Assembly (NCBI GenBank): GCA_011523385.1 | Contig: WTGX01000003.1 | Location: 1-59,440, forward strand | Reading direction: 5' to 3' | Source of the DNA: Nitrospira sp. | GTDB lineage: Bacteria > Nitrospirota > Nitrospiria > Nitrospirales > UBA8639 | DNA length: 59,440 nucleotides | Shown here: positions 58,694-59,440 of the stretch, piece by piece | How positions within the stretch are numbered: position 1 is the first letter of the stretch | Layout of the letters: each line of letters opens with the position of its first letter | The notes under the pieces: generated by a model | What the model saw: only the letters and a program-made list of their open reading frames with translations | The model's database searches: none | What the model was told of the DNA's origin: nothing | Made by a program: the position numbers and the translations under genes

Positions 58694-58912
58694 ATGAGTA
58701 AACTGTTTGACAAAGCCATAGCCCGTGCGCGGCAATTGCCCGCAGACCGGCAGAATGCCATTGCGTCCCTGATTCTGGACACGATAGAAGATGACGCACA
58801 CTGGGACGCGGCGTTCGCTGACTCTCACGAGGCACTGGAACACCTTGCCGCCCAAGCCGACGAAGAAGACCGCAAAGGATTGACGGAAGGGCTTGACCCG
58901 GACGCGCTGTGA
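58694..58912 (+). CDS. Small antitoxin-like protein
   Basis: 72 residues, acidic and mostly helical; MSKLFDKAIARARQLPADRQ is followed by IASLILDTIEDD and an Ala/Glu-rich tail. The family is not recognised with certainty. The assignment as antitoxin rests on size, charge, and its 4-nt overlap (GTGA) with the RelE-like gene downstream. Confidence 0.65.
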   Translation: MSKLFDKAIARARQLPADRQNAIASLILDTIEDDAHWDAAFADSHEALEHLAAQADEEDRKGLTEGLDPDAL

Positions 58913-59178
58913 GGTCACGGACCACGCGTGATTTTCGCAACAGACTGGACGCGCTGCCTGCATCAGTCCGGCGCGCCGCCCGCGAAGTCTATCGTCAGTT
59001 TCAGGTTGATCCCCGGCACAACAGTTTGCAGTTCAAACAAGTTCACCCCCGGCTACCCATCTATTCCGTGCGGATCACAAAAAAGTATCGAGCCGTCGGC
59101 AAGCGTGACGACAAAGGCATGTTGTGGTTCTGGATCGGCTCACACGCAGATTATGAGCAGACGCTCAAGAACGTATAA
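58909..59178 (+). CDS. RelE/ParE-superfamily toxin-like protein
   Basis: 89 residues from GTG, basic. The fold is recognised by HPRLPIYSVRITKKYRAVG followed by MLWFWIGSHADYEQTL, typical of RelE/ParE-like proteins (mRNA interferases or gyrase poisons). It cannot be decided from sequence which activity applies. Coupled translation with the upstream gene supports a type II toxin-antitoxin module. Confidence 0.75.
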   Translation: MRSRTTRDFRNRLDALPASVRRAAREVYRQFQVDPRHNSLQFKQVHPRLPIYSVRITKKYRAVGKRDDKGMLWFWIGSHADYEQTLKNV

Positions 59179-59182
59179 TGTG

Positions 59183-59218
59183 AGCGTAGGTCAGATGAGC
59201 CGAAGGGCGTCACCCGAC
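59183..59218. repeat. Dispersed repeat fragment right of the toxin-antitoxin pair
   Basis: The segment beginning GTAGGTCAGATGAGCC and ending CACCCGACA is related to the fragment at 58566-58592. It starts only a few bases after the toxin stop codon. Confidence 0.5.
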
Positions 59219-59250
59219 ACCCACCTAAAACAACCGGCCCAAACAATAAC

Positions 59251-59279
59251 TTGCTTCACAACCCCTCGTTGCATATAAT
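59251..59279 (+). promoter_or_regulatory. Candidate promoter before the right-edge repeat
   Basis: TTGCTT (59251-59256), a 17-nt spacer and a perfect TATAAT (59274-59279). It would transcribe the short frame beginning at 59328 and the 8-bp tandem repeat. Confidence 0.5.
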
Positions 59280-59327
59280 CCTTGACTCTTGCCCCATTCC
59301 GGCAGGAAGCAAACAAGGCTGCAAACC

Positions 59328-59440
59328 ATGTCCCTCAGCATGAACGTCAAACGCTCCCGAAGAACCTCACCCGCCAGGACGAAGATGCGCTTCCGCGCTT
59401 CCGCGCTTCCGCGCTTCCGCGCTTCCGCGCTTCCGCGCTT
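59328..59440 (+). other. Partial open frame running through the 8-bp repeat to the window end
   Basis: ATG 59328 opens a frame whose first 20 residues are MSLSMNVKRSRRTSPARTKM. The repeat array then encodes the period RFRASALP, and the frame runs off the window. Because 8 is not a multiple of 3, adding or losing units would change the reading frame beyond the array. A promoter lies upstream, but there is no homology or codon evidence that the product is real. Confidence 0.25.
59387..59440. repeat. 8-bp tandem repeat at the right edge (unit GCGCTTCC)
   Basis: About 6.75 perfect copies of an 8-bp unit reach the end of the window. The same unit starts the window (1-18). The true length of the array cannot be known from this sequence. 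Confidence 0.95.

Noticed and set aside
59387-59440. CRISPR array
   Set aside because: The unit is 8 bp, contiguous, and has no spacers or cas genes.
1-59440. The window as a complete circular plasmid because both ends share a repeat
   Set aside because: The repeat phase does not close perfectly and the content is core chromosomal. Only spanning reads could show a real join.

Overview
This window looks like chromosome from a Gram-negative bacterium. The best guess is a Nitrospirota (Nitrospira-like) lineage, held with moderate confidence. Four things point there: LPS-transport genes (lptC-lptA-lptB) and type IV pilus assembly genes imply an outer membrane; a clear prokaryotic ubiquitin-like protein (Pup) is present, which outside Actinobacteria is known mainly from Nitrospirota and a few other phyla; the promoters are of sigma-70 type; and sigma-54 (rpoN) is encoded. 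The taxonomic call is inference. No 16S gene is present.

Layout. (1) 1-6672: a very GC-rich gene for a 2195-residue Calx-beta/cadherin-like autotransporter, whose composition differs from everything downstream. (2) 6673-7181: no gene, but a cluster of palindromic dispersed repeats; one 24-bp member is also embedded in frame, three times, in the autotransporter. (3) 7182-13694: a PhoD-like phosphatase, pup with its own promoter and terminator, recJ and a bifunctional rel with a promoter before recJ, and a convergent DUF192 gene. (4) 13761-31847: a strong promoter, a leader hairpin, tRNA-Tyr, tRNA-Gly, tRNA-Thr, tuf1, rpmG, tRNA-Trp, secE, nusG, rplK, rplA, rplJ-rplL, rpoB, rpoC, then a second promoter and rpsL, rpsG, fusA, tuf2. 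(5) 31865-47291: a complete S10-spc-alpha supercluster from rpsJ to rplQ, with secY, adk, map, infA and rpoA. (6) 47481-51893: lptC-lptA-lptB-rpoN-rapZ. (7) 52128-57163: pilM-pilN-pilO-pilP followed by aroC and aroB. (8) 57202-58476: a GAF-GAF-ANTAR regulator. (9) 58694-59178: a small toxin-antitoxin-like pair between two fragments of a dispersed repeat. (10) 59387-59440: an 8-bp tandem repeat. The same unit also opens the window (1-18), so both edges lie in one repeat type.

How it works together. Most of the window is the transcription-translation core: RNA polymerase alpha, beta and beta', NusG, 32 ribosomal proteins, EF-Tu, EF-G, IF-1, and the SecY/SecE channel. rel (ppGpp) sits upstream of this block. 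Envelope biogenesis (lpt, pil) follows it.

Most notable observations. The L10 gene has no stop codon and runs in frame into L7/L12, which keeps an ideal internal ribosome binding site, so L10 may be made only as an L10-L12 fusion while free L12 comes from internal initiation. A 129-bp palindromic element with perfect 11-bp terminal inverted repeats lies between rplK and rplA and includes the rplK stop codon. The rpsL promoter carries a perfect 7-bp inverted repeat overlapping its -35 box. Pup ends in Gly-Gly-Glu and is encoded away from any other pupylation gene in the window. The two tuf genes are identical and use an extreme set of G-ending codons.
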